64,000 bases of DNA from NCBI GenBank assembly GCA_022578605.1, contig MU394144.1:1-64000 (forward strand). The letters are read 5' to 3'. The notes below the pieces were generated by a model. That model saw nothing but the letters and a program-made list of their open reading frames with translations, was not told where the DNA came from and did not search any database. This document shows positions 11,201 through 22,603 of this stretch, in pieces (position 1 is the first letter of the stretch; every line of letters begins with the position of its first letter). A program made the translations under genes and the position numbers. The DNA is from Camillea tinctor. Lineage: Eukaryota > Ascomycota > Sordariomycetes > Xylariales > Xylariaceae.

Positions 11201-11774
11201 CTGGCAGGAGGCGTGGGTGGCTCATGACCAAATCCAGCCGGAGTGCCGACCAGAACTCCCGGAATGCCCGGAATCGGGTGCTCGCCCGGCATCGGGCCAG
11301 GGGAGAGGGTGGAAATGCCGAGGGGTAAAATCTTGCCGTCGTAGATGGAGGTCGTATTTCTCCAGTACATGTCGTCAGTCGGTTTGACCCACTTGACGCC
11401 GGCGCCGGCTCCGATGACATTCTTCTTATAAGGGTCCTGGTTCTCCTCGAGGTTGTGGATCTCCCAGTCTAGAGACCAGAGAACCTGCTGCTTGGACATA
11501 ATGTCAACATTGTTCAACTGGATGAGCTGATGGTCACCAGGATCGTCGGGGTCGAGCTTCTCGTTCTTCTTGATAGCCTCTGAGAGCTTCTGATCAAACT
11601 CTTGACGAGTGTTCCGGAGAAATCTAAGTGCTCCGTCAAGGTCGCCGGTTTTACCTCCACCAGAAGATGGAGAACTTGCTGGCCCTGAGCCGCCTCCATT
11701 GTTGTTGTTGTCGTTGTTGTTATTGTTGTCGTTGTTGTTATTGTTGTTGTTATTGTTATTGTTGTTGTTATTGT

Positions 11775-11820
<46 letters not shown>

Positions 11821-13985
11821 ATCATTATTGCCGCCATCATTGCCGCCATCATTGTCGCCATCATTGCCGCCTTGATTGCCGCCTTGATTGCTGCCATTAT
11901 TGCCGCCATCATTGCCATCATTGCCATCATTATTTCCACCCTCAGAATCATCATTCTCTGGCTGGGCCTTTGACTGACTATTTGCCTTGCTTGCCTCACC
12001 CTGCTCGACCATTTTGATAAAAGTTTCAGGATCCTTCACCAAATCCTTGATGATTGTGTCTAGACGTTGAATTTCGTGGTTCCATCGACCAATGTTCACT
12101 CTTCGCCTGTCACGGCGGTTTCTATTCATGTCCATGCTCTCTTTTGAGGTAAGCGAAAACCACCGAATGTCGTCAAATTCAGCCCACATTGTTTCCTGCT
12201 GTACCCAAGCATCTAGAAGGCCAGATTCCGCTCTTACTAGATCAGCAATGTGCAATGCCTCGGCCAGGTACAGCTTTTCGAAAACTTGCAACCGAATAGC
12301 CTGTACTATCTGGTACTCGAAAGCCAGGCTCAGTCCGGGTCTCAAGTCCGCGGGCTTCTTTTTGCCGAAGCGTCCATCTCTCTCGTCTGGAGTCCTATTC
12401 TTGATCTCGACATCAGTATTGATGTTCTGTGAGTAGAAGTCTGTAAGCGCTTTCCGGCACTCTGTAACTCTGGTCTCGTATTTTTTCATAGCATCGTTAA
12501 GTTCTGGTACCTCGAACATCTGTCGGCATTCGAGGAATTCTTCTTCCATGCCTTCGGAGAACCATCTGAGGTCTTGGCTTAGAGATTTGCGTAGAGGAAG
12601 ACTCAAATCTTTGTCGGGGCACATGATGGGACGCATTAATGTGTCCTCTTCCGACTTCTGGGACTCCCCAAGCATGGAATCTATACATATCCTGTTCCAG
12701 AGCCTTTTGGGTCTTGTCCACTTTAGGGGGACACTATTCTTGATTTTTTCCGATTTACTTTCCCCACCACCAACGAGCTGCGGAACGTGCTTTACAAATT
12801 TCGTCATGGGGATATACTTGGTCTCCTGCGGACTTAGACCTCCGCCTAGAGACCGCTTGAAGTGATTAAATCCTGGGTGACCACCCCGGCCGATATTCTT
12901 GGAATATCCAGCATCTGGTCGCACGAATACAGGAGTGCGGCCATACCTCAGTTGAGGATCAGCAAAAGGGACGTCGTCCACCTGGAGAAGGCTGTCCTTG
13001 TGCTCGCCAAGATTAATGGCCTCAAGTGCCCCGGCTAAGAATGCCTCTAGGCTCTGTCGGTGCTCAGCAGATCCATTGTTCGACGCATTCTCGGACATAT
13101 ATTTCTGGTATCTTTGAATCGTGTGATTGAACAATTGGTTGACAGTAAGTTTCTCGAGGTGACTTCCCCACCAATTCCCGGCTCTGATCTGCTTAGCTTT
13201 CTTGTTGGCCGGTCCTTCGTCTTCAGTGTCATTCTCTGAACTCCTCTTGCTATCGTTTGATGAGGGAGGAGTATTCAGTATCGTGGACAGGGAGGTGTTG
13301 GCACTCATGTGTGCAGTAATCTATGCAGACAAAATTAGTAAATACTCAAGTTGGAAAATACAAGTTGATGTATAATGGGATAACTCACCAGAGGATGGGG
13401 GCCCTTTTTGACAATCTTAGCTGCTTTCGAAAGATACTTAGACACTGATCGAAAGTTCGCTCCAAGACCATGTATTCCTTGACCACTGAACTGGTTTTTG
13501 AGTCCCATCTGCTTTTGCTCAAGCCATGACAGGTGGTCGGCCTGGTTCTGATGCATGAACCAGTCAACTCGAAGCGTAGAGACTTGCAGAGTCTTGTTAA
13601 TCCTCCGGAGAAGCTTCTCATAATCCGCAACGGCCGCCTGGCCTTCCTTAGAAACATGCTTCAGGAAGTCCACACGGTCCTGCTGGCCACCCTGAATCAA
13701 TTGTAGTTCCTGCCACGCATCTTGCAGGGCCTGTGAAAGGTGTACACAGACATCCTTCACAGGACTATAGTAGTTATCGTACAATTTTCTGTAAAGTTTA
13801 GGTGGTATTGGTTGTGTTCCCTTTTCTAGATTGCTGTGCTCCTGCAAGAACTTGGTGTATTGGGCTTTTCTGAATTTGTAGCTCTTCGCCAGCTCTCGGA
13901 TTGCGGTTAAAGAGCTATCAGGGGCTGTTTTCGCGTGGTATGGCTGTCCGACATTGATCGCCGGATCTATCTTGTTGTCACCCAT
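8209..13985 (-). CDS. Very large low-complexity protein (1902 residues), no recognised family
   Basis: Exon 1 is 13985-13389, exon 2 is 13320-8209, with a 68-nt phase-0 intron (gtgagt...catag). Removing it joins two long frames through four extra residues. I do not recognise the protein. Globular-looking blocks are separated by simple-sequence linkers. Residues 1-200 are helical and Lys/Gln-rich. There is a Lys-Lys-Ala-Lys basic patch near 235. An Asn/Asp-rich tract with long poly-Asn covers about 660-740, and Gly-Pro-Pro-Ser repeats about 917-955. Three Lys/Asn-Pro-Pro-Val-Pro-Pro-Gln-Ser-Lys repeats lie at about 1122-1198. A Gly/Asp tract spans about 1389-1452, an acidic Asp run lies near 1600, and three ~19-residue Pro/Gln/Gly repeats lie at about 1724-1785. 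The C-terminus is compact and Trp-containing. No transmembrane segment or signal peptide was seen. It might be a nuclear or condensate-forming scaffold; that is speculation. Both reverse-strand tracts are repeat shadows. Confidence 0.85.
8570..8745 (-). repeat. Three tandem ~57-60 bp repeats coding for Pro/Gly/Gln-rich units
   Basis: Three near-identical GC-rich copies encode a unit containing PPPGAVPQGLAPPPQD. The middle copy differs at several codons (Leu-Gly-Lys-Leu-Pro-Pro-Ser). The copy number is likely to vary between strains. Confidence 0.8.
9583..9735 (-). repeat. Gly/Asp-codon simple repeat (GGT/GGA/GAT)
   Basis: Reading on the minus strand, mixed Gly codons broken by Asp codons make a run of about 50 residues in the large low-complexity protein. 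Codon mixing shows it is not a pure slippage tract. Confidence 0.85.
11698..11830 (-). repeat. AAC/AAT triplet repeat coding for poly-Asn
   Basis: On the plus strand this reads as gtt/att triplets with occasional gtc. On the coding strand it gives about 40 Asn with scattered Asp. It sits inside an Asn/Gly/Asp-rich linker of the 1902-residue protein. Confidence 0.9.
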
Positions 13986-14666
13986 GATCGACCGAGGCCG
14001 ATCTCGGAAGACTCCGAGATTATTTACCTGCGAAGTTGTAGGGGGTTTGCTAGCAACACTGGTCTACTAGTTGCAAGTCGGTGGAAGAATATTGTCTAGC
14101 CAGCTAGCCTCGGGCGGCTATGCCTCTGCGGTTGGTGGATCAAGAGTTGAAGATAGACACAACCAGCAGGGAAGAAGCAGTTAACATGAAGAAGTTATTT
14201 TCACATGCGAGCAAGAAGTACTAGCAACATGCTTCGTGTGTTGATGGCTCATGAAACGAGGGCAAATGATGTTGTTAACTGTCCCATCATGTAAATAATC
14301 AGGAATTAGACAAAGGAAGACTCTGGCTTTGTATAATTCTAGCTTGATCCAGTCTGTAGCTGAAAACATCAATAATTGGATATAATTTCTATCCACGCTT
14401 TAATTTCCATCGCTTTCAGAATAATGTCTCAGTTTTCTAAGGATAAAGAGCCATAATGTTACTGACTAGTCATAGACCAGATGCGGTGATGAGCGAAAGT
14501 ACTGGAATTTATCAGCCACGTTCTTAAGACAAAATCCGCAATTGGACAATGGAGGTTCGGATAGCTACCTACTTTTTGCTTTCAGATGGTAAGGAATACC
14601 CAGTCCCCAACGCCGAGCTTTATTGCAACGGGTTCGTCATCCACTATAGTACCGACCACAGTTGAC
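13986..14666. other. Spacer upstream of the large low-complexity gene
   Basis: This should contain the promoter of the large gene and the 3' end of the bZIP gene, both on the minus strand. No coding sequence was seen. Confidence 0.5.
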
Positions 14667-15650
14667 TTAATTCATCCCTAGCCAGTTACTTAATGATCTA
14701 CTCGTATCCCAAACCCTGTGGTCAGACTCTAGCCAGGGCTCGTGCCCCGGCTTATACAACCCCCCCTCCTGCTCTAGTCCGAGGAAAGAGGAGATATTTT
14801 CAGTTATCACGTCGCATCCAAATGTGTTTGCGGACGGTATCAATGCTAAATCACCTAACGATGTACCCTCTCCTTGCTGTAGTTGAGCCGCTACCAGGCT
14901 ATCATAGAATATAGCATCACTAGCAGGCTCCGTCCTGTGGTCCATCAATCCCAGAGGCCAAGGACTATGGCCTGTTCTTGTAGCATTCGGCAAGTGCAGT
15001 GATGCTTCATCATCGGCCGGATGACTATTCGATGTTGGTGAGTATATCTGGTTTGAACTCTCTGCATACTCAACTGAGCAGATATCCGAAGACTCGGATG
15101 AGAACGAACTAGATTGCCCTAAAGCACTGAAGTTAAAGGGGCTGCGACTGTGCGGAGACTCGCTACCCGATCTATTTGCCTTAGAATGTCCCCGACCTGA
15201 GCTGGTCGATATCCTCCTATGATCGGAGAGGAGCATATTTCCGGTCGATTGCGGCTCTTCGGACGACTGAGAAGATTCTGGTGTGCAGATGGCTGAATGT
15301 GTCGTGATATCAAAGGGTTGTAACGGCGGATGGTCTAGAAGCCTCGGCGCTTGGATCGTGAAGCCAGCGCCCCGAGGACAGTTGTGGAGAATTGGACTGG
15401 ATTCCATCATATTGCTTGTTTGGATAAATCCGTTGATTTTCTCGTCATTGAATCCCTGCTGGTGTAGTAGTGTACGGAGTAGTATGTTCTCGCGGTCGAC
15501 CTTCTGAGCGGCTTTCTGCATTGCGCAAGTCACTTCGATGCCTTGATTCTCAAAGCTCTTCAACCGATTCTCAAGCTCTTGCACATAGGCTTTCCGCCGA
15601 GCACGGGATCTTCTTTGATTATCCCGGATTCTAGTTAGGTTCGCTTTATC
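14667..15650 (-). CDS. bZIP transcription factor (5' exon not resolved)
   Basis: The main exon reads 327 residues from an acceptor (ttcaatag) at 15651-15652. The frame is closed by a stop just upstream of the acceptor, so a short first exon with the ATG must exist. The exon opens with a clear basic region: NLTRIRDNQRRSRARRK, followed at once by a short zipper (heptad Leu/Ile over about 35 residues). The remainder is Ser/Pro-rich and probably disordered. The basic region sits close to the N-terminus, as in a group of fungal bZIPs whose first exon encodes only a few residues before Asp-Lys-Ala-Asn. A possible micro-exon starts at the ATG at 15715, with a TACTAAT branch-like site following, but its donor is weak. 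Targets are unknown. It lies on the same strand as the 1902-residue gene, but no functional link is implied. Confidence 0.88.
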   Translation of the reverse strand, partial: DKANLTRIRDNQRRSRARRKAYVQELENRLKSFENQGIEVTCAMQKAAQKVDRENILLRTLLHQQGFNDEKINGFIQTSNMMESSPILHNCPRGAGFTIQAPRLLDHPPLQPFDITTHSAICTPESSQSSEEPQSTGNMLLSDHRRISTSSGRGHSKANRSGSESPHSRSPFNFSALGQSSSFSSESSDICSVEYAESSNQIYSPTSNSHPADDEASLHLPNATRTGHSPWPLGLMDHRTEPASDAIFYDSLVAAQLQQGEGTSLGDLALIPSANTFGCDVITENISSFLGLEQEGGLYKPGHEPWLESDHRVWDTSRSLSNWLGMN

Positions 15651-18081
15651 CTATTGAATTTCGGTAATTAGTAATTTGATTTGGCTTGAGATAGCACAAT
15701 TATTCCCAATAACATCGCTCGTTATAGATTAGGTCAGGGGCTATCCAACCATTTAGTTACGCCTTTGTTGCGTCTTTAACAAGCAAGGTTTTACTTAATA
15801 GCTGTGAAATGACCAAAACTCGATTAATATGGTGGCCACCCAGTTGCTTGGGAAATAAGAAGTGTTTACTTGAGAATGCAGTGGATTAGAAGGGATTCTG
15901 GAAAGACCTGACAGTGGTCAATTGCAACTAAATAGCTATCTGCTGCGGAATTGTCTACAACAAGAAAAGGGCATTAAAATAAAGGGAATGGTCCGAGGAA
16001 GCAATGAGGAATGTATCAAGATACGAATCGGTGATGGAGCTAGGGCTAAACCATAGAGGCCCCAAACTCATGACCGGCGAAAGAGACTATCAGACAGTGA
16101 CTTATGATAGCCATTGGATTCTGGTTAGCGTCATCTGAGCTACCAAGGCACCCTTCAGCCTGCATAGAAGGCTACCCGGACAAGAAAATGGGTTGCCCAA
16201 CTAGCTAGGCCGAGGATTTAGGCCTGGTGATATAGGGCTGAGATGATCATGTCAGTAGCCGGACTGATGATGTAGTATACATGAAAATATATCTCGATGC
16301 AACTAAGGCGGATCTTTACACAGATCCTATGGACCAAAGTCTCACGGGACGGGGCGAGAAGGAAACTGGAGGCGACTCTAACCAGCAAACGAGAGTGGCT
16401 TGTTTAGAAGCTATTGCTACAGAATCTTGGTCCTAACTGTGAACAATCTGGTCATAAACATGGCGGCTTGGATCTCGAGTTGTACGAACAACGATCTTCC
16501 TTGAAAGGGTAAAGACTACTACTTCGACCATGCAGGCTGTGGCTTGCTTTCGTCGTAGCTGTGAAACTTGGTCACGAGAGGCCAGACCCATGGGGAGATC
16601 ACAGTCTGTAGTAGACAAGTGATAGGTTGCTCAACATCTACAACGGTCATTATTTTACCACGTTGGTTAGTTCCATATATAAGAATACGTGCCTATATAT
16701 CGTTACATCTGGTATTGGTTTTTTTCCCCTTTTTTTTCCTTTTTACTATATTATGCCCCCCTAAGTTCTAGCAAGAGATAGTAAATCTTTTGACAACCTT
16801 TTGGATGCTAATGAAGCAACTTGCATGTGAAAACTGGCACTACACTTCATACCTACGTTGAATTCAGTATGTATTAGGAACTATATCAGTTAGGTACTTA
16901 TGCTGTGAATACACTCTCTACACCACTCGGCGGCCTAACTCAACTAATACCAAAAAAGAGATGGCCGACATTTGGGAATAGGGGGATCATGTCTTAGCTA
17001 AATTCAGTTGTCTTCTAAATCATACCTAAAATAAAATTGAACTTCCCGCAGTTTCTAACCTAGACTTTCGATTGTGCTTTCTCACATCAACTGATAGAAT
17101 CTTCTTGTACATACCACGGTGGCTACACAGAAGCGCGGGTTACCGCATATCTCCCACATGAGCTGTAGCTACCCGAGGCCAATTGCAACAACTGTTAGGG
17201 CGGCAATTTCTACTTGGAGTAGCAGATGATTGGTTTTACCGTTGAGAAAGGCGGTGCAAGTTGAATATGCCACGGCACATGCTCATGTGGCCTGCAGATT
17301 AACGGAGTGCTGAATAAATATTATATGGTTGACAGAATCACTCGGCAGACAGATACGCAGCTCTAAAAGCTCTTGCATGCAGTGGCCTGGTCGATGAAAC
17401 CACTAATGTAGTATTCTGGGTTTAAATTGCAAATGTACCGTTATACTCTGCTGTGTGTGGTCGATGGTACTGCAGGCGTCTCGAGGAGGCGTCGGGATCA
17501 AAAGATGAGTGGATGATTCCACAGAACCGGCGATTTCCTTGCAGATGGAAATCTGGTTTAGTGATCACGACAGGCCTAGGGCAGAAGTGTCGAAAGGATT
17601 CGCAAGGGAACATCCCTGGGCTATATCGATGCTGGAGATTGTTTACACGTATACTTCCATACAAATGACAACGTATCAACGGCCTAATGCTAGACCTCGA
17701 CACCATCAACATCATAAAGGTGCCGTCGTTGATGCTACTATCGCCGTGTATACCGAGTAGAGAGAAGGCATCCAGCTACTATGTCTCACTCCTTACGCAC
17801 GCTGGTACTACTTTATTCGCAGCCGCATCACACTATCGAATTTAATGGGAATATGCAAAAGGGTAATGATTAGAGAGGAAAATGACGAACACGAGAGGGA
17901 GTCTTGGAACAGGGTAAGAGATAATGGAATATCCCCCCGCCCATCGTAGTCAATACAACTAGCTAGAGAGCGAGAATACCCGAGACCCAGGTTCGGTAAT
18001 CGACAAAATTTCCTCCCAGATGTCTTTCGAGCTTTGAGCGGCCATATTTGAATCGGGATGACCTAGGAACCTTCGATCGAT
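15651..18081. other. 2.4-kb spacer upstream of the bZIP gene
   Basis: The missing first exon and promoter of the bZIP gene must lie in the left part. The 3' end of the pyridoxamine-phosphate oxidase gene is at the right. Frames at 16433-16618 (-) and 17422-17760 (both strands) have no recognisable features or convincing splice partners. Confidence 0.45.
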
Positions 18082-19019
18082 CTACGGACTTAGTCTCTCT
18101 AGTGCCCATACGTCACCGCCAGCCTCATCCTTGGCGGGCTCCTTCTTAGTATAGACAAACCGGTCATGCAGGCGATTCTGGCGCCCCTGCCAGAACTCGA
18201 CCGACTCGGGCACTATCCGCAGCCCACCCCAGAACTCTGGCACGGGAATCTTCTCCTGGCCCTCGAAGCGCTCCTCCACCTCCTTAACCCAGCCCTCGAG
18301 CTGCCTCCTCCCGTCGTCGCTACCACTGCTGCTACCACCATCGCCACCCCGCTCGCCCCCTTGGCCCGCCGCCACTCCCTCCTCACCGGCCGCAGTCGAA
18401 GGCACGAGGACCTGGCTCTGGCGGCTAGCCCAGGCGCCAATCCTGCTGCCGCGCACGCGGGTGTCGAAGTAGACCTGGCTCTCGTGCCGGGGCAGCCTCT
18501 CGGCGCGGCCCTCGACGCGGACCTGGCGCTCGAGGCCCTCCCACCAGAAGGTCAGGCTGGCCCAGGGGTTGGAGGCGAGGTCGCGCGCCTTGCGGCTGGT
18601 GCCGAAGTTGCTGTAGACGACGAACCCGCGGGCGTCGAGCTCCTTGAGGTAGACGACGCGCGCCGACACGCGGCCCGACGGCAGCGATGCCGTCGACAGG
18701 CAGCACGTCTCCGGGTGCGCGACTAGACCCGACTCCTGCGCTGTCGCGAACCAGGCGTGGAACTGCCGCGTCGGCGACGAGGGGTCGAGGTCTGCCCGCG
18801 TGAGAGACCCCTTGGTGAACTGCTCGGCTTGGCCGTGGGATTCTCGGCCTGCTGGTGCGACTGTGGAGGGGAGGAGGGGGAGTAGGTAGGTTAGCTGAGT
18901 ACATGAAACTAAGCTGGCTCTTATTATGGTGGTGATAAGACCAAAGGAAAAGGAGGGGGGCAAGGAGGGAAATACGTACATATCATTTTTGCACCATCTT
19001 TTGCAGAATGCAGCGCCAT
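18082..19019 (-). CDS. pdx3: Pyridoxamine/pyridoxine 5'-phosphate oxidase
   Basis: Exon 1 is 19019-18980 (40 nt) and exon 2 is 18860-18082; the intron (gtacgt...ccacag) is 119 nt, phase 1. The protein has 272 residues. It should oxidise pyridoxine 5'-phosphate and pyridoxamine 5'-phosphate to pyridoxal 5'-phosphate with FMN and O2, the last step of vitamin B6 salvage. Visible family features are the N-terminal substrate-proximal segment (GSLTRADLDPSSPTRQF), the FMN-binding core (ARVVYLKELDARGFVVYSN and the following Ser-Arg-Lys), and the C-terminal signature with EFWQGRQNRLHDR and a final Trp-Ala-Leu-Glu-Arg-Leu-Ser-Pro. The spliced start gives a good family N-terminus; the unspliced reading would replace it with a spurious hydrophobic leader. 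An insert of about 30 Gly/Ser-rich residues precedes the last third. Confidence 0.95.
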
Positions 19020-20028
19020 TTTAGTACTTGATCTCACAAAGAAGCGAGGAATAGAAAAGTTCATGAAGTATTCCGAGCCGAGATTGGATAATTCTAGTTG
19101 AGAAATAAATGAATGTATGAATGAACGTTTTATTGTTGTAAAAGAGAGAGAATGGGTTTATCTGAATCCCCTCTTCCCCCTTATTTTCTTTCTTTTTAGG
19201 TTTGTTGTTTTCTATATCTTTCTAGATTTGCTGCTGCTGTGGTTAGTGGACTGATTTTAAACCGATTTTAACTAATCAATCAGGTGTTGGACATATGCTT
19301 GTTTGCGGAAATGTAGTGATCATGACATACGTCGTTGGGTGGTTCCAGACTCTTGTCTTCCCGACCAACTACATCTAAGTAGAGCTGTGTACTACTCGAC
19401 GATAATCATAGTGGTACATAGATACCAAGTCAACTCCTAACTCCTATATAGGTTACACAAGAGTGACTTTGTTACTCTTAAATACCTCTACCCATGTACT
19501 TAGCACTTAGGTAACGTCTCATGACCTATCTAAGTGCTACCCACTTTTTAAAGCTATGGAAGTTTCCATCTCGATTTTTGAGTTTCGATCTGGGTGGGAT
19601 GTGATGGCTGCATAGTGGGCAATTGACAATTCATATGGCAGGCACCAAAAAATAAGGGTATACTTTAAGTAAGGCACACTACATCATCAAATGGAGGGGT
19701 TCCGGTCCGGCAAGAAAACTCTTTACCTGCTAGCAGCTGTACCAGAGGCTATTTTTATGCGGACAGGCTTGACAGGGTAGGACAGGTGGGGTCAATTCCC
19801 CGGTTTAAATCTTATCACTGCGTCGTACGAGCGATAAAGCCTTCGATCGCTCCAAAAAAATCTTGGTGAGCTTGATCGAGCACTTTTGTTTTAAACAAGC
19901 CTTCCAAATTTGATAACCTGGTACATTACTATTATATTTTGATATTATCTTGATCTAACACAAGACTCTCGTACGGCGATCAAACTATACCACACCTCTT
20001 TTTTCCTCTCTTCCCTTCTCCCCCAAAA
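19020..20028. promoter_or_regulatory. Divergent promoter region, pdx3 / lia1
   Basis: The flanking genes diverge, so both promoters lie here. The lia1 side is pyrimidine-rich just before its ATG (19990-20027). No coding sequence was seen. Confidence 0.5.
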
Positions 20029-21127
20029 ATGACATCGGAAACAAGCAAACTGGCGACGATCGCCAGTCTCCGCGAATCGCTCTGCTCGGAATCTACCCCG
20101 CTACCAATTCGCTTCCGCGCCCTCTTCTCCCTCAAGCACCTGGCGCGCCACGAGACCGGAGACGAGGCCATTGCAGCCATCAACGCCATCGCTGCTGGTT
20201 TTACTTCGCCCTCTGCCCTCCTTAAACATGAGCTTGCTTATTGTCTCGGGCAATCGGCGAACCTGGCCGCCGTCGCGCCACTCCAGGAAGTCCTAACTGA
20301 CCTGCAACAAGACACCATGTGTCGACACGAAGCTGCCGAGGCTCTGGGTGCTCTGGGCGATGCCGGGAATCTGGAAATATTGCGCCAATTTAGAGATCGC
20401 GAGGGGGAGGACGTCGTCATCAAGGAGACGTGCGAGATTGCTATTGACAGAATAGAATGGGAGAACTCTGAGCAGCGGAAGAAGGAGAAGCTGCACCAGA
20501 GGTATGATGGATTACCCTGCAAATAATTCCCCCCTTTTTATTTTCTGCTCTCGATACACTTTCGCTGTGACACAAAAGGCTGTTTATGCTAACCATTAAT
20601 CACTCATTAATAATAGCGACTTTGCTTCTGTCGACCCCGCCCCTCCTATGCCCGAATCCAACCAGACAGTTGACGAGCTAGAGAAGACACTGATGGACAC
20701 CGATGCGCCGCTCTTCCTACGATACCGTGCCATGTTCGCCCTGCGCGATCTTGCTTCTCCGCCCGATCTTCCCACAGCTGTTCCTGCCGTCCTCGCTCTA
20801 GCCAAGGGCTTCGCCGACTCTTCCGCCCTTTTCCGACATGAGATTGCTTTCGTCTTTGGCCAACTATCCCATCCTGCATCGATACCGGCTCTTACAATGG
20901 CACTGAGCAATACTGAGGAAGCCAGTATGGTTCGTCACGAAGCCGCAGAGGCATTGGGTAGTCTCGGCGAGGAGGAAGGCGTAGAAGACGTGCTGAAGCG
21001 CTTCCTTCACGACAAGGAGAAGGTTGTGCGCGATAGCGTCATTGTCGCATTGGACATGGCGGAGTATGAACAATCTCATCAAGCGGAATATGCGCTCATT
21101 CCGGAAGCGCCAAAGGTGGCAGCGTAG
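20029..21127 (+). CDS. lia1: Deoxyhypusine hydroxylase (HEAT-repeat di-iron enzyme)
   Basis: Exon 1 is 20029-20501 and exon 2 is 20617-21127 (intron gtatga...taatag, phase 2), giving 327 residues. The enzyme hydroxylates deoxyhypusine on eIF5A to hypusine, completing that modification. The protein is two mirror halves of short HEAT-type helices. The four His-Glu iron ligand pairs are all present at about H67/E68, H100/E101, H232/E233 and H265/E266, with the 33-residue spacing inside each half that the family shows. The length is usual for fungal members; yeast LIA1 has 325. The intron falls in the linker between the halves. The gene converges on rpa12, with only about 170 bp between the stop codons. 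Confidence 0.97.
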
Positions 21128-21297
21128 ATTTGATCTTGTACAAAGACACCTGGAAGGCGTTTGGCAAAAAGGATACCAACAAAAGTAAAAAGATAGATGA
21201 TTGATTCCATGCGATATTCCCTGGAGATCTTGAATAGCAATATATTTGTATTATTTTCGTCTGTCCATTTCTTCGTTGTAAATTCGTTTAGGAATGT

Positions 21298-21843
21298 TTA
21301 ATTGTTGGTGTTCCACCTGTTGCCAAGTCAGCCATTGAGCGTACCTATTCACTCCTACTAGTAGTAGTAGGTATATGAGAACATCATACTTGTGTCCGCA
21401 TTCACAGGTGTAAAATATTGTACTTCCTTCATCTGCACTGCGCAATTGCACAGCGGAGAATCTAACCTCGGTACGTCCGCATTGGTCGCATGTCTCGTTG
21501 GTGTAGGCTTCTGTCTGAATCTTGTGGCGCTCAACTGATTGTGTGGTCGAGAGTTTCTGGCGGAGCAGTGAAGGGAAATCTGAGGGTTTGCTCTGGGTGA
21601 CTGTCGTTTTGGAAGCAGTATCTATAAACCAGAATTGCTATAAGTCGATGGCGCCCTAAAAAGGAAAAGGAAAACAGGAGTAGAGTATATCTTGCGATTT
21701 CTTGAGATTAGGGAGAGGTTGGACAAACCTCTGTTCTCAGCACCGCAACAGTCGCATTTCAGAATGTTTTTCGTATTGCCCTTGGACACTGGTAAAAGAT
21801 TTCCGCAATCGGTACAAAAGATTAGAGAACCAATGGTCGCCAT
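21298..21843 (-). CDS. rpa12: DNA-directed RNA polymerase I subunit Rpa12 (A12.2)
   Basis: Three exons (21843-21729, 21621-21390, 21316-21298) give 121 residues, the usual length. The last exon is only 19 nt and supplies the conserved tail KWNTNN. Without that splice the frame would run on into unrelated sequence, so the family ending fixes the intron (gtatga...caacag). The N-terminal zinc ribbon has CTDCG and CDCCG. The C-terminal TFIIS-like ribbon has CDQCG and CECGHKW, with the acidic hairpin RSADEGST between them; the Asp-Glu there promotes RNA cleavage in this family. It acts in Pol I in the nucleolus, in transcript cleavage and termination of rRNA synthesis. The 5' flank carries a poly(dA:dT) tract (21866-21886) next to the ATG. 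Confidence 0.96.
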
Positions 21844-22603
21844 TTTTTTTATTTTTTTATTTTTGAAAAAAAAAAAAAAAAAAAAAGTCTTTTAAGGGAT
21901 TAGAGTAATCTTGATGTTAACGCAATGGAAGAAGATCTGTATACAAAGAAGGAGGGGGGAAAAAGGTAGAAAGAAAATGCGAATAGTAATTAATATGAAG
22001 TAACACAAATGGATTAGAAAGGCCTTGAGCAGGAAAAAAAAATAAAGTGTAGCAAAGCAAAGCAAAGCAAAGCAGCGCAATGGGCGCCCCACAGACGTTA
22101 TCGATAAAGACGACGTACAGGGGTGCAGAAGCTTACCTGCAGAGCGTAATCTCATCGGCAAGGAATGTAGCGCGAGGCTTGTCGCATACGTCCAACTTTG
22201 GGGAAGCCTCGCCTCGCGTTTAAAGTCTCCAAGGCAAATCTAACAACATCTTTTACATGATAATCTGTGCTCAGTGGATTTCCATCCACGCAACACACAC
22301 TAAACATACACCCACATATATTATATCAACATCCTCGACAGCCATCACCGAACTTTTCATCCCTCCCCGAGGATACCTGATTTTAAAAAGATATATACAT
22401 TTGCATGCATCAAGTATTACGTCTGCTTGGACTGCATGACGACAAAGCCGGAGTCAATCTCGCGCGCGACTTCGATCCGATTCTTCCTTCGCGACACATA
22501 CCGAGCGAAAAGATATAAAGAAATTGGAGGGGGAAAAACAAAGTGAATTGCCATGAGCAATTAGAAAGATTGAGCGTTGTCGAACAAGGTGGTGGGAATC
22601 ACG
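21844..22603. promoter_or_regulatory. Divergent promoter region, rpa12 / scc2
   Basis: Both flanking genes start here and diverge. A run of 21 A (21866-21886; T on the rpa12 coding strand) lies 23 bp upstream of the rpa12 ATG. It is a good candidate nucleosome-excluding promoter element. Pentamer repeats (agcaa) are at 22051-22074. Confidence 0.5.
21866..21886. repeat. Poly(dA:dT) tract, 21 bp
   Basis: Twenty-one consecutive A on the plus strand lie just upstream of the rpa12 start on the other strand. Confidence 0.95.

Noticed and set aside
10468..11328. 286-residue plus-strand frame, Arg/Leu-rich
   Set aside because: It is antisense to the large protein and mirrors its Gly-Pro-Pro and Pro-Gln repeats; no domain character.
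11514..12017. Frames of poly-Leu, poly-Cys or poly-Thr on either strand
   Set aside because: They are other-frame readings of the poly-Asn triplet repeat; the long continuous minus-strand frame explains the sequence.
17422..17760. Overlapping frames on both strands between the bZIP gene and pdx3
   Set aside because: Neither strand shows a family feature or convincing splice partners.
18861..18981. Hydrophobic N-terminal extension of pdx3 by unspliced reading
   Set aside because: A good intron (gtacgt...ccacag) removes it and gives a family-like N-terminus from the ATG at 19019.
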